A stretch of 35,226 bases of DNA from Candidatus Rifleibacteriota bacterium (GCA_015233565.1 JADFXM010000067.1:1-35226); one strand, 5' to 3'. Numbered from the stretch's first letter, positions 1-7,956 are shown. Program-made: numbers and translations. Notes: generated by a model not told the origin, from the sequence alone.

Positions 1-68
1 AGTTAAGCCCGGACGCGCTGATGGTACTGCATGGGCAGCTGTGTGGGAGAGTAGGTTGTTGCCAAGCT
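1..68 (+). rRNA. rrf: 5S ribosomal RNA, 3' end (5' truncated by window edge)
   Basis: The first ~68 bases match the 3' half of bacterial 5S rRNA. They contain the conserved GATGGTACTGC of the loop E/helix IV region and the GGGAGAGTAGG near the 3' end, then a TTGCCAAGCTT-type closing strand of helix I. The 5' half lies outside the window, so an rRNA operon probably ends here. The exact 3' end (65-70) is inferred from family structure because the pairing 5' strand is not visible. A rho-independent terminator follows immediately. Confidence 0.93.
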
Positions 69-73
69 TATAT

Positions 74-115
74 AAGCCCTCGTGGACAAAATCCTCGAGG
101 GCTTTCCCCTTTTTC
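74..115 (+). terminator. Rho-independent terminator of the rRNA operon
   Basis: AAGCCCTCG (74-82) pairs perfectly with CGAGGGCTT (96-104), and inner GGA/TCC pairs shorten the loop. A pyrimidine run with five T residues follows. It lies directly behind the 5S 3' end, as expected for an rrn operon terminator. Confidence 0.88.
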
Positions 116-213
116 TCCAATAAAAAATTAAGAATTACTCAAAGTTTCCTAAAGAAGCTTTCCTTTTTTCGATTTAACGCGGTTGTATGATGGACCTCTG
201 TTTCAACATCCTG

Positions 214-347
214 TTCGAGATTGTCGAAAAATCCCTTGATTTTCATTTTTCAATGTACCCGGCCAAATTTTCGCCTCGCATTCTCGCATCAACAGCGAGC
301 CACTTTGTACAGAACAAAATATACCGAAATTTTCCGACACCTTTTAA
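214..347 (-). repeat. MITE-like dispersed repeat, copy A
   Basis: One of four ~135 bp copies in the window (214-347, 344-477, 2709-2846, 30869-31005). Read on the minus strand it starts with TTAAAAGGTGTCGGAAAAT, continues through an internal GGTATATTTTGTTCTGTACA segment and ends with an inverted version of the terminus (ATTTTTCGACA). The termini form an imperfect inverted repeat with core CTGTCGAAAAAT, next to TTAA. No transposase frame is present, so it would be non-autonomous. Confidence 0.72.
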
Positions 348-477
348 CGAGTCTGTCGAAAAATTCTATTTTTCTACTTTTATGCAAATATTCGAGTTTT
401 TGCCTTGCTTTTTCGCATTAACAGGGCGCCACTCTGTACCGAGCAAAATTAATGAGATTTTTTGACAGCTTCTAACG
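344..477 (-). repeat. MITE-like dispersed repeat, copy B (tandem with A)
   Basis: Same orientation as copy A and sharing the TTAACGAG junction at 344-351, so A and B form a head-to-tail pair. The right terminus reads CTGTCGAAAAATTC. The left terminus, on the minus strand, reads CGTTAGAAGCTGTC. The interior keeps the GGTACAGAGTGGC segment but differs more from the others, which suggests an older or independently decayed copy. Confidence 0.68.
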
Positions 478-729
478 GCTGTTCCAGGTGCGTGTTCTCA
501 ATTGGTTGCCAGTTGAAGGTAATCAAAGGGCAAGAATGAGCGAAATTAAAAAAATAGGACACGGAACTTCTGAAACACTCTTCCTAGAGATTTTTGCAAT
601 AATGAAATACTGGGTATGGGTTTTTTGAGAAACCACTTTTCTTTTATTTTTAGTGCTGATTTTAGATTATTCTCTCGTAGGAAAATCGGTTGTATCGGAA
701 AGTTAATTGTTAGAATGATCCTTAATTTG

Positions 730-780
730 AGACATCCCCATCTCGGGGATTTAAATTTGATACCATTTTTTCGATCGATT
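730..780 (+). repeat. 51-bp dispersed repeat, copy 1
   Basis: The segment beginning AGACATCCCCATCTCGGGG and ending TTTTTTCGATCGATT recurs at 25788-25838 with only four differences over 51 bases. An internal CCCCATCTCGGGG can form a small hairpin. The sequence outside the block is much less alike. Function unknown. Confidence 0.7.
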
Positions 781-1485
781 TTTCCCAAAAAAAAATAGTT
801 ACATTTGTAACTATGAAAATGATCGGAGAAAAGGAAGTGATTTTTCAAGATAAGCGCCAGAACTAGCCAAGAGTTAAGAATTTTCGACATAGTTATAATA
901 TTTCCGGGAAATTAGTGACAACAAACATCTATTTTCCTATTGAAGATTTCTTTTCACCGTCGGGATTACCAGATTTTCTGCGCTAGAAGTGTGCAGCCAA
1001 CAACTTCTGTATTTATCAACAACAGAGAAAAGGTTTACGATGAACTTATTGGCGCATAAAAAAAATGAGGCCGTTGAATTACCAGACTTCGTGTGCGATA
1101 ATTAGGCTGCAGAAAAATTCTGTATGTGACAACAAACAAAAAGAAGGTTCAATGTTACTTTGAGCGTGAGCACGATATTTTATGGAAGTTTGATCAAAAT
1201 AAATTATGGCGAAAAGCAATAAAAACAAAAGCTAGCGACTAAAGGAAAAGCCTTTCAACAGAGGTGTGTGGATTTTGCCTACTCCCTTGAGGAATTTGAT
1301 CAGATTCTGGATTTTTCCCATGAAATAATTTGGCTCCACTCATTAATTATTGCAGCAAAAAAGAGGAATGAGTTTAGAAGAAGCTTAAAAAAATTAGTAT
1401 TATTATTAGGTACCCAAATTCAGGCCTTTTTTGGCTTTTAGGGAGAAAGCTTTTCGGATTTTTTTTTAATTTTAGGAAAGTCATA

Positions 1486-2493
1486 CTACGGTTTGTAATA
1501 AGATAAATACCAATCTACAAACTTTTCCACTCCTACTTCTGGCGGAGTGGCTGGAATGAAATCTACGTCTCGCTTAAGATCTTCCACATCGGCAAATGTT
1601 GTGGGGACATCTCCTGGTTGAATGGGCAAAAATATTTTAATAGCTTTTTTTCCAAGTTTTTCCTCAATAATTTCGATAAACCTTGTCAAACCAATAGGAG
1701 ATTGGTTCCCGATATTGTAGATTCTATAAGGGGCAAAACTTGTTGCGGGATCTGGATTCATTCCATCCCAATTGGGGTTAGGTTCTGGAATTTTATCAGT
1801 TACACGAACCAAACCTTCCACAATATCATCAATGTAGGTAAAATCTCGTTGCATTTTACCGTTATTATAGACTTCAATTGGTTTTCCCTCAAAAATTGCT
1901 TTCGTAAAAAGGAATAACGCCATATCTGGGCGCCCCCAAGGGCCGTATCCTGTAAAAAAACGCAATCCGGTTGTTGGTAGTTGGTAAAGATGTGAATATG
2001 TGTGTGCCATTAATTCGTTTGTTCTTTTTGTGGCCGCATATAAAGAAATTGGGTGGTCAACATTGTCGTGAATGGAAAAGGGGAATTTTGTGTTGGAACC
2101 GTAAACTGAGCTGGATGAGGCAAAGACTAAATGCGGAACTTTAGAATGTCTGCAGGCCTCCAAAATATTTATGAAACCTACTATATTACTATCAATATAA
2201 ACGTATGGATTTGTTAAACTGTACCGAACTCCCGCCTGAGCAGCTAAATTGATTACTCGGTCAAAACTATTTTCGGAGAAAAGTTTTTCTATGGCATTGC
2301 GGTCAACCAAATCCCCTTTTACGAAAAAAAAACCTTTTCTTTGGGTTAGCTGATTAAGGCGAGCTTCCTTGAGTGTTACGTCATAATATGGATTTAAATT
2401 ATCAAAGCCAAGAACAGAATCTCCTCGTTCCAATAATCGACAAGAGAGATGAAATCCAATGAAACCCGCTGCACCAGTGACAAGTATTTTCAT
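1486..2493 (-). CDS. NAD-dependent epimerase, UDP-glucuronate 4-epimerase (CapI/LspL) type
   Basis: A 335-residue extended SDR enzyme. The N terminus has the NAD-binding GAAGFIG motif (residues 7-13). Asp31 and the following NLNPYYD are typical of UDP-hexuronate 4-epimerases (CapI/LspL group). The catalytic set is visible as ASSSSVYG (125-132), Tyr152 and Lys156 in SLYAATKR, and the substrate-side motif RFFTGYGPWGRPD follows at 178-190. The length is normal for the family. It probably interconverts UDP-glucuronate and UDP-galacturonate, or the N-acetyl forms, for a surface polysaccharide; the exact sugar cannot be told. Its ATG overlaps the stop of the upstream broken TviB-like gene (ATGA, 2490-2493), so the two were translationally coupled. 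Loss of the upstream dehydrogenase may have removed its local substrate supply. Confidence 0.9.
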   Translation of the reverse strand: MKILVTGAAGFIGFHLSCRLLERGDSVLGFDNLNPYYDVTLKEARLNQLTQRKGFFFVKGDLVDRNAIEKLFSENSFDRVINLAAQAGVRYSLTNPYVYIDSNIVGFINILEACRHSKVPHLVFASSSSVYGSNTKFPFSIHDNVDHPISLYAATKRTNELMAHTYSHLYQLPTTGLRFFTGYGPWGRPDMALFLFTKAIFEGKPIEVYNNGKMQRDFTYIDDIVEGLVRVTDKIPEPNPNWDGMNPDPATSFAPYRIYNIGNQSPIGLTRFIEIIEEKLGKKAIKIFLPIQPGDVPTTFADVEDLKRDVDFIPATPPEVGVEKFVDWYLSYYKP

Positions 2494-3056
2494 GTATTAA
2501 AATTTTTATACAACCACCCATAATGGGAACATGTATTTTTGGATGAAGATTTTGTAAATAAACCTTTCGAATCTATCATTACAGGTTTTTCATTATCTCG
2601 GGAGCTCAAATTAGTTTGTTTTCTGATTGTTTTGCTGATTGGCATGGGAACAATTCCAAAAATAGACCGACGACTTTTCAGGAGGCCATGAAGTGAAGTG
2701 GAATTGATCGTTAAAAGTTGTCGAAAAATCTCGGTATATTTCGTCCGGTACAAAGTGGCTTGCTGTGGATAGGAGAAAGCGGGAAAAAAAAGTGGGTAGG
2801 TAAACAAAAAAGCGAATTTTAGAGAATTTTTCGACAGACTCTTTAATTCAGGTGAAGTGAAAGGGCAGATTTCTCCGGTAGGGAAAATATTTTCTTTAAG
2901 AATTTCAATTCTCTGCTGAGAGCAGTAATAGCCAATAACGCGAAATTTTTTGGAAAATGGGTGCACAAGAGAAAGTCTAATATAATTTAATTTTAAAAAT
3001 TTAAATGCTTTTTTTTTATTTTTCAGGTCAACTGAAATAGAATTTAATTTATTCAT
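2490..3056 (-). pseudogene. Broken UDP-sugar 6-dehydrogenase (TviB/WbpO-like) with internal deletion filled by a MITE
   Basis: The frame is open for 188 codons, but only its ends look like protein. Residues ~20-70 resemble the N-terminal Rossmann part of UDP-GlcNAc/GalNAc 6-dehydrogenases: PFSKKFRVIGYYCSQQRIE fits the family pattern FSKKFkVIGfDinqkRIEeLK, although the upstream glycine-rich loop is eroded. Residues ~130-188 resemble the family C terminus, with KPVMIDSKGLF matching the terminal VliDvKGlf motif. Roughly 300 codons between them, including the catalytic Cys region, are missing. Residues 71-116 are encoded by MITE copy C. The gene therefore cannot make an active enzyme. Its position between a WbpM-type dehydratase and a UDP-hexuronate epimerase, plus the ATGA coupling to the epimerase, supports the assignment. 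The family assignment rests on motif memory, not a search. Confidence 0.6.
2709..2846 (+). repeat. MITE-like dispersed repeat, copy C (inside broken dehydrogenase gene)
   Basis: Left terminus CGTTAAAAGTTGTCGAAAAAT at 2709-2729 and inverted right terminus ATTTTTCGACAGACTCTTTAA at 2826-2846. TTAA occurs at both edges (2711-2714 and 2843-2846), consistent with a TTAA target or terminal sequence. The interior shares GGTATATTTCGTCCGGTACA with copy A. It sits exactly between the surviving N- and C-terminal parts of the TviB-like pseudogene. Confidence 0.75.
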
Positions 3057-3095
3057 TTTGCACTCTTTTGGGAATACTGGCCTGATAATAGCATA

Positions 3096-5036
3096 TTATT
3101 TCAAAACATGTAAAAATTTCTCTTTAAATTTTGGATTAATTTCTTTTTCTCTCAAAATTTTGATTTTGGGTTCGTTGAAAATTGCATCTCGATCAGGGAA
3201 AAATTTAGGGACTATTTTTTTTAATGTGCTGAAAATCCCATTTGCATTTTCTCGATAAGCAAATTTTTCGAGTTCGCTTAAGTCTTCAAGAAATGCTTCT
3301 TCGTTGATTTCTTCTGGTGGCGCAATAAAGATCATTTTATTTATTGTGGCGGATATTCCTTCTTCTGCAGTAAGTAATTCCTCGTATAATTTTTCACCCG
3401 GCCTCAGCCCGTTGAATACAACTTCGATATCTTTTCCCACTTCGAGGCCTGCCAATCTGATAAGATCATAGGCTAGATCGACTATTTTGACTGGTTCTCC
3501 CATGTCAAGAACAAAAACCTCGCCGCCTTTTCCATAGGCCCCTGCTTGGATGACCAGTTTACTTGCTTCGGGAATAGTCATGAAGTAGCGAATCATGTTG
3601 GGATGTGTAATAGTGATCGGGCCACCCTTTTCTATCTGGCTCTTGAAAAGTGGAATTACGCTTCCCCTGCTTCCTAGGACATTTCCAAAGCGAACAGCCA
3701 CAAATCTGGTGGCGCTTTTCTTGGCATAACACTTCAAAACCATTTCAGCAACTCTTTTTGTGGCTCCCATGACAGAAGTTGGATTAACTGCTTTGTCTGT
3801 GGAGATCATGACGTATCTTTCACATTTGTAAAGATGAGCGGCTTCAACCAGATTTTTTGAACCAAAAACATTATTTTTTACTGCTTCGGTGCAATTGGCT
3901 TCCATCAAAGGAACATGTTTGTGTGCAGCCGCATGAAAAACAATTTGCGGTGAAAAATTCTTAAAGATATGATCCACTTTGGTTTTGTCCTGAATGTCGG
4001 CGATCATGGGAACTAACTCAGTGTTATTTCTCTTTTTAAATAGTTCGTGGTAAATGTTGTAGATACTGTTTTCGCCGTGTCCCAAAAGAATCAGTTTGGA
4101 TGGGCTGAAGCCTAAAATCTGCCGACAGATTTCACTCCCGATACTGCCTCCAGCGCCAGTCACGAGGACAATTTTATCGGTTACATATGCAGCTATTTCG
4201 GCCAGATTGATTTTAGCAGGGGGTCTTCTTAAAAGATCTTCGATTGCAATATCTTTCAATTGAAGACTAAATAACTTTCCATCAATAATACTTTGTAAAC
4301 CAGGAAGAGTTTTAAATCGGATTTTTGTGTCTCTACAAACTTTCAATATTTCGCGAAGAACTTCGCCTGGTGCCGATGGGATGGCTATAATTATTTCTTC
4401 AATTCGTTTGTCACTAATAACTTGATTCAGTGTCTCTCTTCCGCCCAGAACGGGAATTCCGTGAATTATTTTGCCTTTCTTGCGAGGGTCATCATCGAGT
4501 ATTCCGAGAATATCAAATGGTAAAAATTCATTTCTCCTTATTTCGCGCGCGACGCTTTCTCCTGCACGTCCTGCACCATAGATCAGGACTCTTTTTCCTT
4601 TGTTATTTTTTGGACCGTAAATGATAGTTCTAAAAGGTTCAGCTTCAACCATGTCAAGAAGGATCCTGAAAGAAAGGCGAGTGGAAGCAACAAAAGCCAG
4701 GTTGATTAACCAATCATTCAGAATTACGGTTCGGGAAAAATTTTTGGCTTGGAAAAAATAAATAATTGCAAGTTTCAATAAGGAAAAGATGGATACAGAA
4801 TTAAAAACCGCTATTAAGTCCGGGATGGAGGCAAAACGCAAGGAACGGTTATATAATCCTGTGCTCCAGAAAACTATCAGCAAAACAGTTCCAAATGGCA
4901 AAAACAGAGAATTTAAAATATGAAAATGGTTATCTTCAATTCGCTCGAATCTTAACCAGATGGCAAGAATAAATGAGACGTAGAAACAGAAAAAATCAAG
5001 ACAAATCAAAATTGTAGTTCTCAAAAATTTTATCAT
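3096..5036 (-). CDS. Membrane-bound nucleoside-diphosphate-sugar 4,6-dehydratase (WbpM/PglF/CapD-like)
   Basis: 646 residues, the usual length for WbpM-class proteins. The N-terminal ~120 residues hold about four hydrophobic membrane segments (roughly 8-28, 42-60, 76-96, 106-122). A first Rossmann domain follows with GAGRAG (154-159). The catalytic extended-SDR domain has TGAGGSIG (293-300), STDKAVNPTS (412-421) and the Met423/Lys427 pair in VMGATKR, where Met replaces the usual SDR Tyr as in WbpM, FlaA1 and PglF. The C-terminal NGLRPGEKLYEELL is also family-typical. The expected reaction is dehydration of UDP-GlcNAc to a 4-keto-6-deoxy sugar, the first step towards sugars such as bacillosamine, QuiNAc or FucNAc. 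AGAGGA lies 8 bases before the ATG and supports this start. It is first in a minus-strand cluster with the broken dehydrogenase and the epimerase. Confidence 0.94.
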   Translation of the reverse strand: MIKFLRTTILICLDFFCFYVSFILAIWLRFERIEDNHFHILNSLFLPFGTVLLIVFWSTGLYNRSLRFASIPDLIAVFNSVSIFSLLKLAIIYFFQAKNFSRTVILNDWLINLAFVASTRLSFRILLDMVEAEPFRTIIYGPKNNKGKRVLIYGAGRAGESVAREIRRNEFLPFDILGILDDDPRKKGKIIHGIPVLGGRETLNQVISDKRIEEIIIAIPSAPGEVLREILKVCRDTKIRFKTLPGLQSIIDGKLFSLQLKDIAIEDLLRRPPAKINLAEIAAYVTDKIVLVTGAGGSIGSEICRQILGFSPSKLILLGHGENSIYNIYHELFKKRNNTELVPMIADIQDKTKVDHIFKNFSPQIVFHAAAHKHVPLMEANCTEAVKNNVFGSKNLVEAAHLYKCERYVMISTDKAVNPTSVMGATKRVAEMVLKCYAKKSATRFVAVRFGNVLGSRGSVIPLFKSQIEKGGPITITHPNMIRYFMTIPEASKLVIQAGAYGKGGEVFVLDMGEPVKIVDLAYDLIRLAGLEVGKDIEVVFNGLRPGEKLYEELLTAEEGISATINKMIFIAPPEEINEEAFLEDLSELEKFAYRENANGIFSTLKKIVPKFFPDRDAIFNEPKIKILREKEINPKFKEKFLHVLK

Positions 5037-5494
5037 CGTTAATCCTCTTTAGTTTCTTACAAAATTAAATTTAAAAAGTTGAGATGCTAGGCTTTGATGA
5101 CAATGGAATAAAGTATTTATTAGATCTTGATTTCAAGATCTCTTGACAAAAAACCTGTGATAAGCCTGGCAAAGCAATTTCCCAATTACCATGATTTTGC
5201 CTGTAATTCTTCTATTTTAATACTCTTTTTAATTTTTCTAATTAATTATAAAAATTAGAAAGGCTATTCTAGTCTTTTTTTTGAAATTTTGGAAGTGTTG
5301 TTTTTTTGTTGATAAACACTTTTGTTGATGTAAACAATTCTTATCTGGAAAAAAAGGTTCAAAAAATGGTGTTTGGTGTTCCCCTTGGGCGAATGGGAAT
5401 TTCACCTACAAATGTTGGTGCAAATGGAATTTCAAGTTTGACAGAAAAATTTGTTTCAAAAAAATTAAATTCTCTCCAAAAAGCGGGAGGCTGG
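5037..5494. other. Intergenic region between DUF3109 gene and polysaccharide cluster
   Basis: No gene is confidently supported in these 458 bases. The region presumably carries the minus-strand promoter of the 4,6-dehydratase gene, but no clean -35/-10 pair was found. The one clear structure is the perfect inverted repeat at 5122-5141. A plus-strand frame of 63 codons at 5366-5557 is discussed among the rejected items. Confidence 0.5.
5122..5141. promoter_or_regulatory. Perfect 9-bp inverted repeat, possible operator or hairpin
   Basis: AGATCTTGA-TT-TCAAGATCT is perfectly symmetrical with a 2-base centre. It lies about 85 bases upstream of the 4,6-dehydratase ATG. No T-run follows on either strand, so an operator for a dimeric regulator is more likely than a terminator. 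No known regulator site is recognised. Confidence 0.4.
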
Positions 5495-6046
5495 TCAATG
5501 TTTTCCCAACTCTTCGAGCATTGTTGCAACCCATTTATCCCCAAAAATAAAGCTTAATTCTTTCGAAAAAGCTGCCAATACTGGTTGAGAAGGTCTTTTG
5601 GGTTTGCAATGAGGTTGAATTGCAATATTGATGCTGATACTTGAATCATTATTTGAAATAATCAAAGGGAAAAGAGAGCACCAAATTGGTTTTAAATTCA
5701 TAAAGAAAATGTTGCTTTCCAGGCAGTGGGCATGTAAAGAGCAGAGGATAATTCCGGACTCATTTTTGAACGACAAGGGACAAGGAAAATTTGGAGAAAT
5801 CTCACGAATCACTAGTTTTCCTTTGTAAGTTTCGCTGATTCCGGTGGATAGGAAATTGCGAATTTTGGAAGACAGGAAATTCGCGAATTTGGGGAAATTA
5901 GCGCATATTTTTTCTTCTTCCTCCGGGAAAATAGGTGCCCCAAGGTCGCCAATACGACAACAATCTCCTTTGCAATTTTCCAGATCGCATTGAAAGTTAG
6001 TATCCCACACTTCGTCAGAAATCAGTACATTTTCTATTATATGCAT
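5495..6046 (-). CDS. DUF3109 family cysteine-rich protein
   Basis: 183 residues from the chosen ATG. The start is set by the family's N-terminal pattern: a short lead, then ISDEVWDTNFQCDLENCKGD with Cys20, Cys25, Cys29 and Cys30 (CX4CX3CC), followed by GDLGAPIFPEEEE. This is the DUF3109 signature, related in style to YkgJ-type Cys clusters thought to bind metal or Fe-S. Further Cys lie in PCPL, CSLHAHC, WCSLFP and PHC. The frame stays open 59 codons upstream, but that part overlaps the divergent HEAT-repeat gene and looks non-coding. The Shine-Dalgarno is weak (AAAGAA). The function of the family is not known, and this copy has no informative partner beyond its divergent neighbour. Confidence 0.82.
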   Translation of the reverse strand: MHIIENVLISDEVWDTNFQCDLENCKGDCCRIGDLGAPIFPEEEEKICANFPKFANFLSSKIRNFLSTGISETYKGKLVIREISPNFPCPLSFKNESGIILCSLHAHCLESNIFFMNLKPIWCSLFPLIISNNDSSISINIAIQPHCKPKRPSQPVLAAFSKELSFIFGDKWVATMLEELGKH

Positions 6047-6070
6047 GTTTTTCTTTAATTCTTTTATATT

Positions 6071-6081
6071 TATAATATAAT
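6071..6081 (+). promoter_or_regulatory. Overlapping TATAAT boxes close to the ATG of the HEAT-repeat gene
   Basis: TATAATATAAT contains two overlapping consensus -10 hexamers (6071-6076 and 6076-6081) that end only 10-15 bases before the ATG at 6092. The -35 region is poor. Transcription would start about 3-9 bases before the ATG. No Shine-Dalgarno is present, so the message may be leaderless. The same AT-rich 45 bp also separates the divergent DUF3109 gene. Confidence 0.5.
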
Positions 6082-6091
6082 ACCAAAAATT

Positions 6092-7933
6092 ATGTGGATA
6101 AAAACTATTAAATTTTTTCAAACCAAAATTGTTTTTGTAATACCCATCTTTATTCTGCTGATAATCCTGTTTTTTTACCTTTTCAAAAGATACAAGAGAA
6201 AAAGCCTCCTGAAAGCCCCTCAAGCGCCAACATTGGCAGAAGAGAAACGAGAAGTCGGAGAAACGATTCCTTCAAAGAAATCTGTCCGAATCGATATGGG
6301 TGGGGATATTCCATTGGAGCACATTAATAAAGGAATTTTGGATGTTTCACTCCCAATCGATGAGAGACTTTATTTAATTAAAGAGGCTGGAAGAAGGAAA
6401 GCCACCTCTGCTACACCATTGTTGATTGAGGCATTGAAAGATCCGAACCCAGAAGTTTCGATAGCTGCCTCCACTAGTTTGGCTGATATGGGACACTTAG
6501 AAGCAATTGAACCTTTGTTAGAAGCCATTGTAAAATTAGAAAAAGAGATTATTTCAGAGTTCGCCCTTTTTTATGAAAATTTTAAAAAAATTAATTCAAT
6601 TCCATTATTGGATCATAAACCCATTTCTGAAGAAAATTCCGGAGAAAAAATTCCATTCGATTATGAAAAAAATGTAATTTTCTCATTTGAGAAACTTCCA
6701 AAAGACTTTTTTGGAGAAGACGGGCAACCGCTTCCTATTACAGAGATAATAAAAAAAGGTTTAAAGGATTCGCAAATTGAAATTAGAAGAATGTGTGCAA
6801 AAGCCGCTTCTGAAATTAAAGACAACGATATTACAAATTTTTTGATAGACTCGGTTTCAAACGATTCTGAAGATGAAGTTGTTAGATTTCTTGCATTGGA
6901 AGCATTAAGAAATCATATTTCTCCATTGGTCAAAGAAATTTTTGCAAAGTGTTTTCTTGATCCTAATTCAGCAATAAGATATTGCTGTGTTCATACTTTT
7001 GACCAGAATCCCGATCCCGACTTTGGTGAATGTTTAAAAAACTCTGCCTCAGATAAAAATGAAATTGTTCGAGCTACAGCAATTAGCGGCTTGGGGAAGC
7101 TAAAAGATCCGAAGTATATCGAAGTGTTTTTCCAGGCATTGAAGGATCCTGAAGAAATGGTCAGGTATTTTGCCAGCCTTTCTTTAAGTGTTTATACTGA
7201 TGATCCAGCAGTGGAGAAAATTATTGACCTCTTGAATGAGGAGACCGGGTCAGAGAAAAATTCCCTGGTAGAAATACTTGGAAATATTCAAAATAAAAGG
7301 GCAATTATTAAGTTACGTGAATTGATTAAAAATTCTGACGATCAAGTTAGTTTTATTGCCTCAATGGCCTTAATAAAACATGAAGATTATGAGTCCCTCG
7401 ATGAAATTATACAAGAGAACCGAAAAAAGGATGGACAAATATTTGGTTTTCAAAAAAACTTAGAAACTGAAAAGGAAGTAGACGAAAAATTAACCATGGG
7501 GGAATCCGAGAAGCTGGATAATATGGCTTTCGAATTATTGAACAAAGAAGGTGCTCTTGATTCCAAAGCCTCAGAAGAGATAATTTCCTCTGCGATGAAA
7601 CATCCCAACCCAAAAGTTAGAGGAGCCGCTTTATTAGAACTGGGAAAGAGAAAATTTTCTGAAATCCCGGTTGTAATTTTTGAAAATTTAGGCGACAAAG
7701 ATTCTTATGTAAGGTCATGTGCATTATCTGCCATTGGAAAATTAGCTGATTCAAGCGTAATTTCTAAAATTTCCCACCTTTCCGGAGATGAATCGGAAGA
7801 GGTACGATATTCTCTAGCAAAAGTTTTAGGAAAATTTGAAACCGAAGAGAGTTTTGCCATTTTGAAGAAAATGATTAACGGTGATTTTTCTGCTGAAGTG
7901 AGGCGAGCAGCAAAACTCTCTCTTAAAGAATAG
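6092..7933 (+). CDS. Membrane-anchored HEAT-repeat protein
   Basis: 613 residues. The N terminus has one strong membrane segment (about residues 13-30, FVIPIFILLIILFFYLF) followed by the basic KRYKRK, so the bulk probably faces the cytoplasm. From about residue 95 there are repeated ~30-residue helix pairs of HEAT/PBS-lyase type. Examples are ATPLLIEALKDPNPEVSIAA, EVVRFLALEALRNH, IEVFFQALKDPEEMVRYFAS, HPNPKVRGAALLELGK, KDSYVRSCALSAIGKLAD and the final EVRRAAKLSLKE. Such solenoids act as protein-binding scaffolds; no catalytic motif is visible. No Shine-Dalgarno precedes the ATG, whereas a TATAAT box does. The gene converges with the M20 hydrolase gene, only 23 bases apart, with no obvious terminator. 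The partner is unknown. Confidence 0.85.
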   Translation: MWIKTIKFFQTKIVFVIPIFILLIILFFYLFKRYKRKSLLKAPQAPTLAEEKREVGETIPSKKSVRIDMGGDIPLEHINKGILDVSLPIDERLYLIKEAGRRKATSATPLLIEALKDPNPEVSIAASTSLADMGHLEAIEPLLEAIVKLEKEIISEFALFYENFKKINSIPLLDHKPISEENSGEKIPFDYEKNVIFSFEKLPKDFFGEDGQPLPITEIIKKGLKDSQIEIRRMCAKAASEIKDNDITNFLIDSVSNDSEDEVVRFLALEALRNHISPLVKEIFAKCFLDPNSAIRYCCVHTFDQNPDPDFGECLKNSASDKNEIVRATAISGLGKLKDPKYIEVFFQALKDPEEMVRYFASLSLSVYTDDPAVEKIIDLLNEETGSEKNSLVEILGNIQNKRAIIKLRELIKNSDDQVSFIASMALIKHEDYESLDEIIQENRKKDGQIFGFQKNLETEKEVDEKLTMGESEKLDNMAFELLNKEGALDSKASEEIISSAMKHPNPKVRGAALLELGKRKFSEIPVVIFENLGDKDSYVRSCALSAIGKLADSSVISKISHLSGDESEEVRYSLAKVLGKFETEESFAILKKMINGDFSAEVRRAAKLSLKE

Positions 7934-7956
7934 ATAAAAGCTATACCGCAACAACC

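Larger units (their letters stand above)
105..1485. other. Gene-free stretch with repeats and decayed sequence
   Basis: No convincing gene was found in about 1.4 kb. The stretch holds two tandem MITE-like copies (214-477), one copy of a 51 bp dispersed repeat (730-780) and a degenerate ~113 bp direct duplication. The duplication shows as similar stretches beginning ATTACCAGA at 965 and again at 1078. A start-less open frame of about 75 codons at ~1217-1440 (plus strand) could be a gene remnant, but I do not recognise it. Short open frames inside the MITEs are repeat-derived and not genes. Confidence 0.6.

Noticed and set aside
187..465. Open frames of 92 and 66 codons on the plus strand
   Set aside because: They lie entirely within MITE copies A and B and similar peptides recur in copies C and D; they reflect repeat sequence, not a gene.
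546..890. 114-codon minus-strand frame
   Set aside because: No ribosome site or recognisable domain, and it runs through the 51-bp dispersed repeat.
5366..5557. Plus-strand frame of 63 codons with AAAGG before the ATG and a balanced composition
   Set aside because: It overlaps the 3' end of the DUF3109 gene in antisense and matches no family I know. It could be a real small gene if conserved in relatives, but the evidence is too thin.
6047..6223. N-terminal extension of the DUF3109 protein by 59 residues
   Set aside because: It overlaps the divergent HEAT-repeat gene and reads unlike protein; the family pattern starts at the internal Met at 6046.
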